The notes beneath the pieces were generated by a model. The model saw only the letters and a program-made list of their open reading frames with translations. It was not told the origin of the DNA and made no database searches. Made by a program: the position numbers and the translations under genes. A stretch of 64,000 nt of DNA from Nocardia rhizosphaerihabitans. Lineage in GTDB: Bacteria; Actinomycetota; Actinomycetes; Mycobacteriales; Mycobacteriaceae. How positions within the stretch are numbered: position 1 is the first letter of the stretch; the number at the start of each line of letters is the position of its first letter. Location: positions 372,001-436,000 of the forward strand of contig NZ_BMNE01000001.1 in assembly GCF_014646295.1 (NCBI RefSeq). Direction: 5' to 3'. Shown here one piece after another: positions 33,270 to 42,915 of the stretch.

Positions 33270-33796
33270 CACTCACCGATCGGCTGATCGCGCCGGGTGC
33301 GACCAGGGCCGAGGTCACCCTCGGATTCTCCGTCGCGATCGGCGGAGCCGCCGGTGCAGCGGCACTGGCGATTCGGGCGCACCATCCGTGGCCGGTCGTC
33401 GCCGTGATCGCGGTGCTCGCGTTCGATCTGTTCGGTGGATCCGTCGTCAACGCGATGGGTTCGGCCAAGCGTTGGTATCACCGCCCGGGGCGCACCGCCG
33501 TCCACCATCTCGGCTTCGTCGCGATCCACATCCAGCCGTTCCTTCTGGCCTGGGTGGTGCCCGCGTTCAGCTGGACCGCCGCCGTCACCATCTACGTACT
33601 GGCGATAACCGGAGCGCTGATCGTGACCGTGGCACCCGCCCCGCTGCGCAGGCCGATCGCCTTCGCCGTCACGGCTTTCGCGCTGCTGTGGGTCACCGGC
33701 GTTCTCGCCGTCCCGGCCGAGGTGGCCTGGTTCGCGCCGGTACTGCTGATCAAACTTCTTCTCGCCCACCTGCTTCCGGAGGAAGCGAGCCGCTGA
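33266..33796 (+). CDS. Five-helix membrane protein of unknown function
   Basis: This 176-residue protein has about five hydrophobic segments (roughly 20-40, 44-62, 86-108, 112-130 and 140-160). The loop between the second and third contains NAMGSAKRWYHRPGRTAVHH, with several histidines and a tryptophan. I do not recognise the family. It is translationally coupled to the TetR gene, so it is the probable target of that regulator, perhaps a small transporter or a membrane stress protein. Confidence 0.65.
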   Translation: MTLTDRLIAPGATRAEVTLGFSVAIGGAAGAAALAIRAHHPWPVVAVIAVLAFDLFGGSVVNAMGSAKRWYHRPGRTAVHHLGFVAIHIQPFLLAWVVPAFSWTAAVTIYVLAITGALIVTVAPAPLRRPIAFAVTAFALLWVTGVLAVPAEVAWFAPVLLIKLLLAHLLPEEASR

Positions 33797-33832
33797 TCCT
33801 CCGACTTCTCGCAAGCACGAGCCGGAAACAAC

Positions 33833-33862
33833 GGCGCCCCTGCCGATTTCGACAGGGGCACC
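33833..33862. terminator. Bidirectional terminator between the membrane-protein gene and hutH
   Basis: GCCCCTG (33836-33842) pairs with CAGGGGC (33853-33859). The stem extends through one mismatch to GG/CC at each end. It lies in the 80-base gap between two convergent genes and could serve both. Confidence 0.6.
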
Positions 33863-33876
33863 GTCAGTGATACGAG

Positions 33877-35451
33877 TCAGCCGAGCGGGCCGATGACCGA
33901 TTCGGCGCCGGCGAGGAGGGCGCCGGAGGCGGCGAGGCGCACCGCCGCATCGATTTCGGGCGCGAGGTAGCGGTCGGCGCCAGGGCCGTCGACGTGCGCG
34001 CGCAGAACATCACGGACCGCCGCTGTCGCCGGGGCCGGGGTCAGCGGGGCGCGCAGGTCCAGCGCACGCGCGGCGGTGAGCGCCTCGATGGCGAGGACCC
34101 TGGTGAGACCGTCGATGGAGCGGCGGAGCTTGCGGGCCGCCGACCAGCCCATGGAGACGTGATCTTCCTGCATGGCCGAGGACGGGATCGAGTCCACCGA
34201 GGCGGGCGCGGCGAGGCGCTTGAGCTCGGAGACGATGGCGGCCTGGGTGTACTGCGCGATCATGTGGCCGCTGTCGACGCCGGGATCGTCGGCGAGGAAC
34301 GGAGGCAGGCCGTGATTGCGGGCCTTGTCCAGGAAACGATCCGTGCGGCGTTCGCTGATGCTGGCGACATCGGCGACGACGATGGCGAGGAAGTCCAGCA
34401 CGTAGGCCACGGGGGCGCCGTGGAAATTGCCGTTGGACTCGACCCGGCCGTCGAGGGTGACCACGGGATTGTCGACAGCCGACGCCAGCTCGTACCCGGC
34501 GACACGTTCGGCGTGGGCGAGGGTGTCGCGGGCGCCGCCCGCCACCTGCGGTGCGCAGCGCAGCGAGTAGGCGTCCTGGACGACGGTGCAGTCGGGGGTC
34601 GCGTGGCTGGCCACGATCGCCGAATCGGCGAGCAGCCGGGTCATGTTGGCGGCCGCGATGGCCTGGCCGGGCTGCGGGCGCAGGGCCTGCAGGTCGGCGG
34701 CGAAGACCTTGTCGGTGCCGAGCAGGCCCTCCACGCTCATGGCCGCGGTCACGTCGGCCAGCCGCAGCAGATTGCGCAGGTCGTGGCAGGCGAGCACCAG
34801 CATGCCGAGCATGCCGTCGGTGCCGTTGATCAGCGCCAGGCCCTCCTTCTCCGCCAGCTCGACCGGGGCGATGCCCGCGGCGGCCAGCGCCTCGGCGGCG
34901 GGCAGCAAGGCGCCGTCGGCGTCGCGAACCGCACCCTCACCGAGGACGGCCAGCGCGACGTGGGCCAGCGGTGCGAGGTCGCCGGAACAGCCGAGGCTGC
35001 CGTATTCGTAGACCACCGGGGTGATCCCCGCCGACAGCAGCGCGGCATAGGTCTGCGCGACGACCGGCCGCACGCCGGTCCGGCCGGTGGCCAGGGTCGA
35101 CAGGCGAAGCAGCATCAGCGCGCGCACCACCTCCCGCTCCACCTCGGCGCCCGAACCCGCCGCATGCGAGCGAATCAGGCTGCGCTGCAACTGCTTACGC
35201 AATTCGAGCGGAATGTGCCGGACCGCCAGCGCACCGAACCCGGTGGACACGCCGTACACCGGCTTCGGGTCGGCCGCCAGCGCCTCGATCCGCCGCCTGC
35301 TCTCCCCCATCGCCGCGAGCGACTCGTCGGACAGCCGCACCGCGGCGCCGTCCCTGGCCACCCGCACCACGTCCTGCGGCGCCACCGGACCCGTGCCGAC
35401 GACGACCGGTTCCACGGTGACCGGCGCGGACCGGTCCGAGTCGATGCTCAC
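33877..35451 (-). CDS. hutH: Histidine ammonia-lyase
   Basis: This 524-residue enzyme eliminates ammonia from L-histidine to give urocanate, the first step of the pathway. YGVSTGFGALAVRHI (about 66-80) supplies the catalytic tyrosine loop. The MIO cofactor region is GSLGCSGDLAPLAH with C155-S156-G157, where the textbook tripeptide is Ala-Ser-Gly. DAYSLRCAPQVAGGARDTL, NGNFHGAPVAYVLD and SMQEDHVSMGWSAARK-type residues follow. GTG 35451 has GGAGAAG ahead. The gene lies 39 bases after the permease gene, and both are driven from the HutC-controlled promoter near 37000. Confidence 0.94.
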   Translation of the reverse strand: MSIDSDRSAPVTVEPVVVGTGPVAPQDVVRVARDGAAVRLSDESLAAMGESRRRIEALAADPKPVYGVSTGFGALAVRHIPLELRKQLQRSLIRSHAAGSGAEVEREVVRALMLLRLSTLATGRTGVRPVVAQTYAALLSAGITPVVYEYGSLGCSGDLAPLAHVALAVLGEGAVRDADGALLPAAEALAAAGIAPVELAEKEGLALINGTDGMLGMLVLACHDLRNLLRLADVTAAMSVEGLLGTDKVFAADLQALRPQPGQAIAAANMTRLLADSAIVASHATPDCTVVQDAYSLRCAPQVAGGARDTLAHAERVAGYELASAVDNPVVTLDGRVESNGNFHGAPVAYVLDFLAIVVADVASISERRTDRFLDKARNHGLPPFLADDPGVDSGHMIAQYTQAAIVSELKRLAAPASVDSIPSSAMQEDHVSMGWSAARKLRRSIDGLTRVLAIEALTAARALDLRAPLTPAPATAAVRDVLRAHVDGPGADRYLAPEIDAAVRLAASGALLAGAESVIGPLG

Positions 35452-35490
35452 TATGCTTCTCCATTCCGAACTATCTGCGGGACAAAACTT

Positions 35491-36897
35491 TCAGGCGATA
35501 TCGGCGACGGGTTCCGGCGCGGGAACCGCGTCGGGCTCGGCCGGAACGGGGCGCACCCACAGGCGGTAGGCCACGCACAGCAGTGCCAGCCAGACCGCGC
35601 CGACGACCAGCGCCACCCGACTGTCGGCGTCGAAGGCGATCACCGCGATCACGAACACCAGGAAGCCGATCGTGATGAGCTGCCCGTACGGCCAGAACGG
35701 CACGGGGAACTTCAGCGCGGCGACCTGCTGCGCCGACATCCGCTGTCGCGAGCGGTACTGCGAGAACAGGATCATCAGCCAGACGAAGATGGTCGCGAAG
35801 GTGGCGATCGAGGCGATCACCAGGAACACCTTGTCCGGGATCAGGTAGTTGAGCAGCACGCCGACCAGCAGGGTGACGGTCATGACGACCACCGTCATCC
35901 ACGGCACGCCGTTGCGCGAGACCCGCTGCATCACCGCGGGCGCCTGACCACGCTGGGCCATGCCATACATCATCCGCCCCGCGCCGAAGATGTCGCTGTT
36001 GATGGCCGACAGCGCCGCGGTGATCACGACGATGTTCAGCACCGCCGCCGCGGGACCGAGGCCGAGGCTCTGGAAGATCTGCACGAACGGGCTGCCCTCG
36101 TCGCCGATGCTCTGCCACGGATTGATCGCCATGATCACCGCGAGGGTGAGTACGTAGAACAGGATGATCCGGATGGGCACGGTGTTGATCGCGCGCGGGA
36201 TCGTGCGCTGCGGGTCCTCGGCTTCTCCCGCGGTGATGCCGATGATCTCGGTGCCGCCGAAGGCGAACATCACGATGGCGAAGCAGGCGACGAAACCGCC
36301 GAAGCCGGTCGGGAAGAATCCGCCGTCGGTCCACAGATTCTGTACGCCGCCGCTGGTGTCGTGGATGCCGAAGCCGAAGATCAGGATGGCGATGCCGCCG
36401 GCGATCATCGCGACGATGGCGACGATCTTGACCAGGCTGAACCAGAACTCGACCTCACCGAACACCTTCACGCTGAGCAGGTTGACGGCGCCGATGAAGA
36501 AGATGATCGACAGCACCCAGATCCAGCGGGGCACGTCGGGGAACCAGAAGCCCATGTACACGCCGAACGCGGTGACGTCGGCCAGGCAGACGATGAGCAT
36601 CTCGAAGGTGTAGGTCCAGCCGGTCAGGAAGCCGGCCAGCGGACCGAGGTGCTTGCTGGCGTATTCGCCGAACGAACCAGAGACCGGGTTGCTGACCGCC
36701 ATCTCGCCCAGGGCGCGCAGCACGAGGTAGATCGCGGCGCCGCCGATCAGGTAGGCCAGCAGCACCGACGGGCCGGCGCGGTGGATCGCCTCCGCCGAGC
36801 CGTAGAACAGGCCGGTGCCGATGGCCGAGCCGAGCGCGATGAAACGGATGTGGCGCGCGGTGAGTCCACGCGTCAGCACAGCAACGGGCTTGTTCAA
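35491..36897 (-). CDS. APC-family amino acid permease, probable histidine transporter
   Basis: This 468-residue protein with 12 predicted membrane helices belongs to the amino acid-polyamine-organocation family ([21 protein letters not shown] at the start, the family's first-helix signature). It resembles the AAP/histidine permease branch. TTG 36897 is supported by GGGAG 6 bases ahead; an ATG at 36902 is out of frame. It is the first gene after a HutC-type operator and is followed by hutH, so histidine is the likely substrate. Confidence 0.85.
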   Translation of the reverse strand: MNKPVAVLTRGLTARHIRFIALGSAIGTGLFYGSAEAIHRAGPSVLLAYLIGGAAIYLVLRALGEMAVSNPVSGSFGEYASKHLGPLAGFLTGWTYTFEMLIVCLADVTAFGVYMGFWFPDVPRWIWVLSIIFFIGAVNLLSVKVFGEVEFWFSLVKIVAIVAMIAGGIAILIFGFGIHDTSGGVQNLWTDGGFFPTGFGGFVACFAIVMFAFGGTEIIGITAGEAEDPQRTIPRAINTVPIRIILFYVLTLAVIMAINPWQSIGDEGSPFVQIFQSLGLGPAAAVLNIVVITAALSAINSDIFGAGRMMYGMAQRGQAPAVMQRVSRNGVPWMTVVVMTVTLLVGVLLNYLIPDKVFLVIASIATFATIFVWLMILFSQYRSRQRMSAQQVAALKFPVPFWPYGQLITIGFLVFVIAVIAFDADSRVALVVGAVWLALLCVAYRLWVRPVPAEPDAVPAPEPVADIA

Positions 36898-36983
36898 ACC
36901 ATTCTCCCGGGATCGGAAAGGCGCACGGAGCGGGTGATGACCCGATGGATTCGCCTGTGGGGCCGGTCACAGCGACCGGTACA

Positions 36984-37013
36984 TGTATAAACCTGTATAT
37001 ACAGCCGTGTCAA
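36984..37013 (-). promoter_or_regulatory. Promoter of the permease-hutH operon with HutC operator
   Basis: On the minus strand TTGACA (37013-37008) is followed after 17 bases by TTATAC (36990-36985), or after 18 by TATACA. The perfect palindrome CTGTATATACAG (36993-37004) sits in the spacer, and a further TGTATA half-site overlaps the -10. The layout matches the hutU promoter. Confidence 0.75.
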
Positions 37014-37043
37014 TGCGCGACGGGTCGGTCGGCAGCCTAGCGC

Positions 37044-37073
37044 TTGACGTACCTGTCTATACAGGCATATACA
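37044..37073 (+). promoter_or_regulatory. Promoter of the NCS1-hutI-hutG operon with HutC operator
   Basis: TTGACG (37044-37049) and TATACA (37068-37073) are 18 bases apart. CCTGTCTATACAGG (37052-37065) lies in the spacer and differs from the other two operators by one base in the core. It is divergent from the permease-hutH promoter, about 40 bases away, so one HutC-bound region could silence both directions. Confidence 0.7.
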
Positions 37074-37136
37074 TATCGAACGTGACCCAGCGCACACGCT
37101 CGGGTCGACGGCGTCCCCGCAGAAAGACAGGCCGCT

Positions 37137-38570
37137 ATGACAACGACCGGCTCCGAGGATCTCCTCACGCCCGAACGCCGAACCATCGACGTCGTCCCCG
37201 ACAACGAACGGCACGGCACACCGCGCAGCCAGTTCACGCTCTGGTTCGGGGCGAACATGCAGATCACCGCGGTCGTGGACGGCGCGCTCGCGGTGGTGTT
37301 CGGCGCCGACGCCCTGTGGGCGATCATCGGCCTCCTGCTGGGCAATGTGTTCGGCGGCGTGGTGATGGCGCTGCACTCGGCGCAGGGACCGCGCATGGGC
37401 CTGCCGCAGATGATCTCGAGCCGGGCCCAGTTCGGGGTCAAGGGCGCGGTGGTCCCGCTGGTGCTGGTGATCCTGATGTACCTCGGCTTCGCCGCGACCG
37501 GCACCGTGCTGGCCGGGCAGGCGGTGAACAACATGCTGCATGTCGAGAATCCGGTGATCGGCATCGTGATCTTCGGTGCGCTCACCGCGTTCGTCGCGGT
37601 CACCGGGTATCGGCTGATCCATGTCGTCGGCCGGGTCGCGACGGTGATCGGGATCGTCGGCTTCACGTATCTGACGGTCCGGTTGTTCGCCGAGTATCCG
37701 GTCGGCGACTTCGTCGGCGTGATCGGGTTCGACGCGGCGACCTTCCTGCTCGCGATCTCCCTCGGCGCGGGCTGGCAGCTGACCTTCGGACCGTATGTCG
37801 CCGACTACTCCCGGTATCTGCCGCGCAGCACCAGCGAGCGCACCACGTTCTGGTCGACGTTCCTGGGCAGCGTGCTCGGCTCGCAGTGGGCGATGACCTT
37901 CGGCGCGCTGGTGGCCGCGGTCGCGGGCAAGTCGTTTCTCGCCGACCAGGTCGGGTTCCTCGGCAAGCTCGCCGGGCCCGCGGTGCTCGCGTTCTGCGTG
38001 TATCTGGTGATCGTGGTGGGCAAGCTGACGGTGAACGTGCTCAACGCCTACGGCGGGTTCATGTCGATCCTGACCACCGTCACCGCGTTCGACGGCCGCT
38101 CGCAGATCTCCACCCGCGCCCGCACGCTCTACATCGTCGGGTTCGTCGGCGTCTCGATGCTCATCGCGCTGGCCGCGAGCGCGGACTTCCTCGACAACTT
38201 CAAGAACTTCGTGCTGGTGCTGCTCATGGTGTTCACGCCGTGGAGCGCGATCAATCTGATCGACTACTACCTGATCTCGAAGGAACGGGTCGACCTGCCC
38301 GCGCTCTACGATCCGAACGGGCGCTACGGGGCATGGAACGTGCCCGCGTTGCTCTGCTACGGCCTCGGCGTCCTCGCCCAGATCCCGTTCCTCGCGCAGA
38401 AGCTCTACACCGGTCCGATCACGCACCTGCTCGGCGGCGCCGATATCTCCTGGATCGTCGGCATCGTGTTCACCGGCGCGATCTACTACCCGATCGCGCG
38501 CCGCACGGCCAACCCGCCCGCGCGGATGATCTACCCCACGCACACCGAGATGGTCGACACCCGCAGCTAG
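37137..38570 (+). CDS. NCS1-family nucleobase/hydantoin-type permease
   Basis: This 477-residue protein has 12 predicted membrane helices and the NCS1 pattern ([52 protein letters not shown]). NCS1 members carry cytosine, purines, hydantoins or related ring compounds. As first gene of a hutI-hutG operon behind a HutC operator, it probably imports urocanate, imidazolonepropionate or histidine. Similar permeases occur in other hut operons. The substrate is inferred from context. Confidence 0.85.
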   Translation: MTTTGSEDLLTPERRTIDVVPDNERHGTPRSQFTLWFGANMQITAVVDGALAVVFGADALWAIIGLLLGNVFGGVVMALHSAQGPRMGLPQMISSRAQFGVKGAVVPLVLVILMYLGFAATGTVLAGQAVNNMLHVENPVIGIVIFGALTAFVAVTGYRLIHVVGRVATVIGIVGFTYLTVRLFAEYPVGDFVGVIGFDAATFLLAISLGAGWQLTFGPYVADYSRYLPRSTSERTTFWSTFLGSVLGSQWAMTFGALVAAVAGKSFLADQVGFLGKLAGPAVLAFCVYLVIVVGKLTVNVLNAYGGFMSILTTVTAFDGRSQISTRARTLYIVGFVGVSMLIALAASADFLDNFKNFVLVLLMVFTPWSAINLIDYYLISKERVDLPALYDPNGRYGAWNVPALLCYGLGVLAQIPFLAQKLYTGPITHLLGGADISWIVGIVFTGAIYYPIARRTANPPARMIYPTHTEMVDTRS

Positions 38571-38583
38571 GAGGACTCCCCCA

Positions 38584-39759
38584 GTGCCCACCACCGCACT
38601 GACCGATATCGGCACCCTCGTCACCAACGATCCCGCCCTCGGTGACGGTCCGCTCGGCATCCGGCGCGACGCCGCCGTCGTCTTCGACGACAAGACCGTC
38701 GTGTGGGTCGGCGACAGCGCCGCCGCGCCCGCCGCCGACACCGGCGTCGACCTCGGCGGGCGGGCCGTGCTGCCGGGATTCGTCGAGACCCACTCGCACC
38801 TGGTGTTCGCCGGTGACCGCGCCGAGGAGTTCGCGGCCAGGATGGCCGGGCGCCCGTACGGGGCCGGTGGCATCCGGACCACCATCGAGGCCACCCGCGC
38901 GGCGACCGACGAGCAGCTCGCCGCGAATGTGGCGCGGCTCATGGACGAGTCGCTGCGCGCGGGCAGCACGACGGTCGAATGCAAGAGCGGCTACGGCCAG
39001 ACCGTCGCCGACGAACTGCGCAGCGTGGTGATCGCGGGCCGGTTCACCGACGAGGTGACCCTGCTCGCCGCGCACGTGCCGCCGCCGGAGTACGCCGGAC
39101 GCGCCGACGATTACGTGGCGATGGTGTGCGCCGAGATGATCCCGCTTTGCGCGCCGCACGCTCGATGGATCGATGTCTTCTGCGAGCAGGGCGCCTTCGA
39201 CCGCGAGCAGGCGCACGCGGTGCTCTCCGCGGGCATCGCGCACGGTCTGGTGCCGCGCGTGCACGGCAATCAGCTGCATCAGGGTCCCGGTGTGCAGCTC
39301 GCGGTGGAGCTCGGCGCCGCGTCGGTGGATCACGTCGCGCATGTGAGCGCCGCCGATATCGACGCGCTGGCAGGCAGCGAGACCGTGGCCACGCTGTTGC
39401 CGGGCGCCGACTTCTGTACCCGCAACAGCTATCCCGACGCGCGGGCCCTGCTCGACGCCGGCGTCACCGTGGCGCTGGGCGCCGACTGCAATCCCGGCAC
39501 GAGCTACACGACGAGCCTGCCGTTCTGCATCGCCCTGGCGGTCCGTGACCTGCGCATGACGCCTGACGAAGCGGTCTGGGCGGCGACGGCGGGCGGCGCA
39601 CAAGCATTGCGCCGCACCGATATCGGCGCCTTGCGGCCCGGTGTGCGGGCCGACGCGATCGCGCTGGACGCGCCATCGCACCTGCATCTGGCCTACCGTC
39701 CCGGAGTCCCGCTGATCAGCCAGGTGTGGCGCGGCGGCGTGCTCGCCTACTCGAAATGA
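38584..39759 (+). CDS. hutI: Imidazolonepropionase
   Basis: This 391-residue amidohydrolase opens imidazolonepropionate to formiminoglutamate. Metal ligands appear in [19 protein letters not shown] (HxH, about 72-74), [10 protein letters not shown] (H and the substrate site), VDHVAHVS and [11 protein letters not shown] with the late aspartate. The [12 protein letters not shown] segment is typical. GTG 38584 is preceded by AGGAGG, and the gene follows the permease by 13 bases. Length is normal for the family (about 390-410). Confidence 0.95.
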   Translation: MPTTALTDIGTLVTNDPALGDGPLGIRRDAAVVFDDKTVVWVGDSAAAPAADTGVDLGGRAVLPGFVETHSHLVFAGDRAEEFAARMAGRPYGAGGIRTTIEATRAATDEQLAANVARLMDESLRAGSTTVECKSGYGQTVADELRSVVIAGRFTDEVTLLAAHVPPPEYAGRADDYVAMVCAEMIPLCAPHARWIDVFCEQGAFDREQAHAVLSAGIAHGLVPRVHGNQLHQGPGVQLAVELGAASVDHVAHVSAADIDALAGSETVATLLPGADFCTRNSYPDARALLDAGVTVALGADCNPGTSYTTSLPFCIALAVRDLRMTPDEAVWAATAGGAQALRRTDIGALRPGVRADAIALDAPSHLHLAYRPGVPLISQVWRGGVLAYSK

Positions 39760-39769
39760 GGTCTGCCCG

Positions 39770-40711
39770 ATGACGTCCGAATCCTCGTGGACCGGCCGGA
39801 TCGACGGCACCACGCCCGAGCATCTGCGCTGGCACCAGGCGGTCACGTCGTACGAACCGGGCACCGATCCCGGTGCGTGCGTGTTCGTCGGCTTCGCCAG
39901 TGACGAAGGGGTGCGGCGCAACAAGGGTCGCCAGGGTGCGGCGCACGGACCGGAGGCGCTGCGCCGCGCGCTGTCACCGATGGCGCTCGGCGCGCCGGTG
40001 CGCGCGTTCGACGCGGGGACCGTCGCGGTCACCGACGACCGCCTCGAGGACGGCCAGCGCCGGCTCGGTGCGACGGTGTCGGACCTGCTCGACGCCGGTG
40101 CGTTCCCGGTCGTCCTCGGCGGCGGGCACGAAGTCGCCTACGGCACCTATCTCGGGGTGGCCGGTGCGGCGCGCCGCACGCCGGGCACCATCGTCGGAAT
40201 CCTCAATCTGGACGCGCATTTCGACCTGCGCCCCGATCCGGTGCCCAGCTCGGGGACCCCGTTCCGGCAGATCCTCGAGGCCGACCCCGACGTGCGCTAC
40301 GCGGTGATCGGGATCAGCCAGCCCAGCAACACCAACGTCCTGTTCGACACCGCCGACCGATTCGGCGTGCGGTATCTGCTCGACGACGACTGCGAACCGG
40401 CGCGGGTCGCCACGTTCGTCGAGGATTTCCTGGCCGGGATCGATCTGCTCTACCTGACCATCGATCTCGATGTGCTGCCCGCCGCGGTCGCACCCGGCGT
40501 GAGCGCGCCCGCCGCCTACGGCGTCGCGCTGTCGACGGTCCAGGCCGTCTGCGATCAGGTCACCGCCAGTGGCAAGCTCGCCGTTGTCGATGTCGCCGAA
40601 CTCAACCCCGGTCTCGATATCGACCAGCGCACCGCCCGCACCGCAGCGCGACTGCTGCACCGCATCATCACCCGGCACGGGGGCAGCGGAATCGACGGTC
40701 TTGCGCATTAA
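39770..40711 (+). CDS. hutG: Formimidoylglutamase
   Basis: This 313-residue arginase/ureohydrolase-fold enzyme splits formiminoglutamate into glutamate and formamide. The Mn-binding motifs are GGGHEVAYG (about 120), NLDAHFDLR (about 144) and LTIDLDVLPAAVAPG (about 230). GFASDEGVRRNKGRQGAAHG is the typical N-terminal loop. With hutG present and no hutF in view, the locus uses the four-enzyme route. Its TAA lies within the iron-box sequence that precedes the siderophore uptake operon. Confidence 0.94.
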   Translation: MTSESSWTGRIDGTTPEHLRWHQAVTSYEPGTDPGACVFVGFASDEGVRRNKGRQGAAHGPEALRRALSPMALGAPVRAFDAGTVAVTDDRLEDGQRRLGATVSDLLDAGAFPVVLGGGHEVAYGTYLGVAGAARRTPGTIVGILNLDAHFDLRPDPVPSSGTPFRQILEADPDVRYAVIGISQPSNTNVLFDTADRFGVRYLLDDDCEPARVATFVEDFLAGIDLLYLTIDLDVLPAAVAPGVSAPAAYGVALSTVQAVCDQVTASGKLAVVDVAELNPGLDIDQRTARTAARLLHRIITRHGGSGIDGLAH

Positions 40712-40727
40712 GGCTTGCCTACCCTAA
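40709..40727 (+). promoter_or_regulatory. IdeR/DtxR-type iron box before the siderophore uptake operon
   Basis: TAAGGCTTGCCTACCCTAA matches 14 of 19 positions of the consensus TTAGGTTAGGCTAACCTAA, including both outer arms. It overlaps the hutG stop and lies 160 bases ahead of the first FecCD permease gene, the position expected for iron-dependent repression. Confidence 0.65.
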
Positions 40728-40888
40728 TGTTTGCCGCGATCCGGTTCGCAACCTTCGCATCTCGGCGGGGGTGACGACCGCGCCGTCGTCCCGCACCCGC
40801 ACCTCGACCGATCCGCACTGCACCACAGCGTCCAACGCCTGCCCGACGGCCAGGCGCGCTCGGTCGTGCGCGATGAGGGAAATCCACC

Positions 40889-41899
40889 GTGTCCACTCTC
40901 GCTCTGAGCCGTCCGGCGCTGCGTCATGCCGCGGTGTTCGCGCTCGGCATCGCCGCGCTGGCGCTGTGCGTCGTGCTGAGCCTCGCGCTCGGATCCCGGT
41001 CGGTGCCCGTCGGCACCGTCGTCGACGCCGTCCTCGGTCACGGCACCGATCGCGATGCGGCGGTGATCACCGGCATGCGGTGGCCGCGCACCGTCGTCGG
41101 GCTGGTCGTCGGGGCGGCGCTGGGTCTGGCGGGCGCGATCGTCCAGGGGGTGAGCCGCAATCCGCTGGCCGCGCCGACAACCCTCGGCATCAACGCGGGC
41201 GCGGCGCTCGCGGTGGTCGTCGCCATCTACGCGCTGGGACTGAGCCAGCCGGCGCAGTACGTCTGGTTCGCGTTCGCCGGCGCCGCCGCGGCCGCCATGA
41301 TCACCCTCACGCTCGGGCGCAGGGCGGGCGATCTCGACCCGATCCGGCTGGTGCTCGGCGGCACGGTCGTGCAACTGGTGCTGGCCTCGTGGACCTCGGC
41401 GGTCCTGTTGCTCAGCGAACGCACACTCGACGAGGCCAGGTTCTGGCTGGTCGGTTCGATCGCGGGACGTGAACTGCCGATCCTGATTCCGCTCCTCCCG
41501 CTGTTCGCGGTCGGCGCCGTCGCCGGGCTGGTGCTGGTGTCCGGTCTCAACGCGCTCGCGCTCGGCGACGAGGCCGCCGAAGCGCTCGGCGTTCCGGTCA
41601 CCAGGATTCGGGTGACCGGGATGGTGGCGGTGGTCCTGCTGGCCGGGTCCGCGGTGGCCGTGGCCGGGCCGATCGCCTTCATCGGGCTCGCCGCGCCGCA
41701 TCTGGTGCGGCTGGTCGCCGGCACCGATCATCGGGTGCTGCTGCCCGGCTGCCTCCTCGCGGGTCCGCTGTTGCTGCTCGGCGCCGACATCGTCGGCCGG
41801 TTGATCGTGCGGCCCACCGAGGTCGAGGTCGGGATCGTCACGGCGTTCCTCGGTGCGCCGCTGCTGGCGGTGCTCGCCACGAGAAAGGTTCGCCGATGA
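40889..41899 (+). CDS. FecCD-type siderophore ABC permease, first subunit
   Basis: This 336-residue protein has nine to ten predicted membrane helices. The FecCD/BtuC signature GLAGAIVQGVSRNPLAAPTT is visible in the first third and GPIAFIGLAAPHLVRLVAG near the end. It imports ferric siderophores together with the next three genes. The GTG start has GAGGG 8-9 bases ahead. Its stop overlaps the next permease gene (ATGA). An iron box upstream suggests expression under iron limitation. Confidence 0.9.
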   Translation: MSTLALSRPALRHAAVFALGIAALALCVVLSLALGSRSVPVGTVVDAVLGHGTDRDAAVITGMRWPRTVVGLVVGAALGLAGAIVQGVSRNPLAAPTTLGINAGAALAVVVAIYALGLSQPAQYVWFAFAGAAAAAMITLTLGRRAGDLDPIRLVLGGTVVQLVLASWTSAVLLLSERTLDEARFWLVGSIAGRELPILIPLLPLFAVGAVAGLVLVSGLNALALGDEAAEALGVPVTRIRVTGMVAVVLLAGSAVAVAGPIAFIGLAAPHLVRLVAGTDHRVLLPGCLLAGPLLLLGADIVGRLIVRPTEVEVGIVTAFLGAPLLAVLATRKVRR

Positions 41900-42915
41900 C
41901 CACTGTCGTGACATCGATGGCCACGCGCGTCCGGATGCTCGCCGCCGGGCTCGTCCTCGCGCTCTGCGCGATCGTGACGGTCGCCCTCGCCACCGGTGAT
42001 GTGCCGATGGACGCGGTCACCGCGCTGCGAGCCGCCATCGGGCTCGGTGATCGCGGTGACATCTATGTCGTCCAGGAGTTCCGGGCGCCCCGGATCGCGG
42101 CCGGGCTGATCGCGGGCGCGGGGCTGGCCGTCGCGGGCGCTGTGCTGCAACGCCTGTTCCGCAATCCGCTGGCCTCCCCCGACGTCATCGGCGTGACCGG
42201 CGGCGCCTCCCTCGGCGCGGTGGTCGTGCTGGCCGCAGGCGCGAGCCAGTACTCGATTCCGGTCGCCGCGCTGGCGGGCGCGATGGTGGCCGCGGTCGCC
42301 CTCGGCGCCATCGGCTGGCGCACGCAATTGTCCACGGCCAGGCTGGTTCTGGTCGGTCTGGCGATCCAGGCCGGGCTCGCCGCCGCGGTGAACCTGGTGA
42401 TCGTGCGATTCCCCAAGGAACTCGCCGGATCGGCGATGCACTGGACGGCCGGTTCGCTCTACGGCCGGACCTGGGCGGAGGTGACCGGGGCTGCCGTCGG
42501 CTCCGTGCTGGTGCTCGCGGTGCTGTGCGTGCAGTACCGCACCCTCGCCGTGCTCGATCTCGGCGACGAATCGGCGGGCGGGCTCGGCGTCGGAGTCTCG
42601 GGCGCGCGCTTGCGACTGCTGTTCACCGCGGTCGCGCTGGCCGCACTGGCCGTGGCCATCTCCGGTCCCATCGTGTTCGTCGCGCTCGCGGTGCCGCAGA
42701 TGGTGCGGCTGCTGTGCGGGCCGCCGACGGCGGCGACCCTCGCCGTCACCGGGCTGGCCGGGGCGACCTTGCTCACCGCCGCCGACTTCGTCGCGCAGAA
42801 CCTGCTGCCGGTGCAGGGACTCCCGGTCGGCGTCGTCACCACGACCGTAGGCGCACCGTGGCTGCTGTGGCTGCTGGTGCGCGACAGCAGCCCGGCGAAT
42901 CGGAGGACCGCATGA
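41896..42915 (+). CDS. FecCD-type siderophore ABC permease, second subunit
   Basis: This 339-residue partner of the preceding permease has the same fold, with VAGAVLQRLFRNPLASPDVIG and GPIVFVALAVPQMVRLL. The two are expected to form the heterodimeric channel (FepD/FepG or FxuA/FxuB style). It overlaps its neighbours by 4 bases on both sides (ATGA at each junction), so production of the three membrane and ATPase subunits is coupled. Confidence 0.9.
   Translation: MTTVVTSMATRVRMLAAGLVLALCAIVTVALATGDVPMDAVTALRAAIGLGDRGDIYVVQEFRAPRIAAGLIAGAGLAVAGAVLQRLFRNPLASPDVIGVTGGASLGAVVVLAAGASQYSIPVAALAGAMVAAVALGAIGWRTQLSTARLVLVGLAIQAGLAAAVNLVIVRFPKELAGSAMHWTAGSLYGRTWAEVTGAAVGSVLVLAVLCVQYRTLAVLDLGDESAGGLGVGVSGARLRLLFTAVALAALAVAISGPIVFVALAVPQMVRLLCGPPTAATLAVTGLAGATLLTAADFVAQNLLPVQGLPVGVVTTTVGAPWLLWLLVRDSSPANRRTA

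Noticed and set aside
33994..36990. 998-codon open frame on the plus strand opposite hutH and the permease
   Set aside because: It is a reverse-strand mirror of two certain genes. Long open frames opposite genes are normal at this GC content. The predicted protein is His/Arg/Asp-rich with no family pattern.
40771..40888. Possible small gene ahead of the first siderophore permease
   Set aside because: The frame from GTG 40771 reads as Ser/Arg-rich low-complexity protein and continues into the permease gene in the wrong frame. There is no supporting signal.
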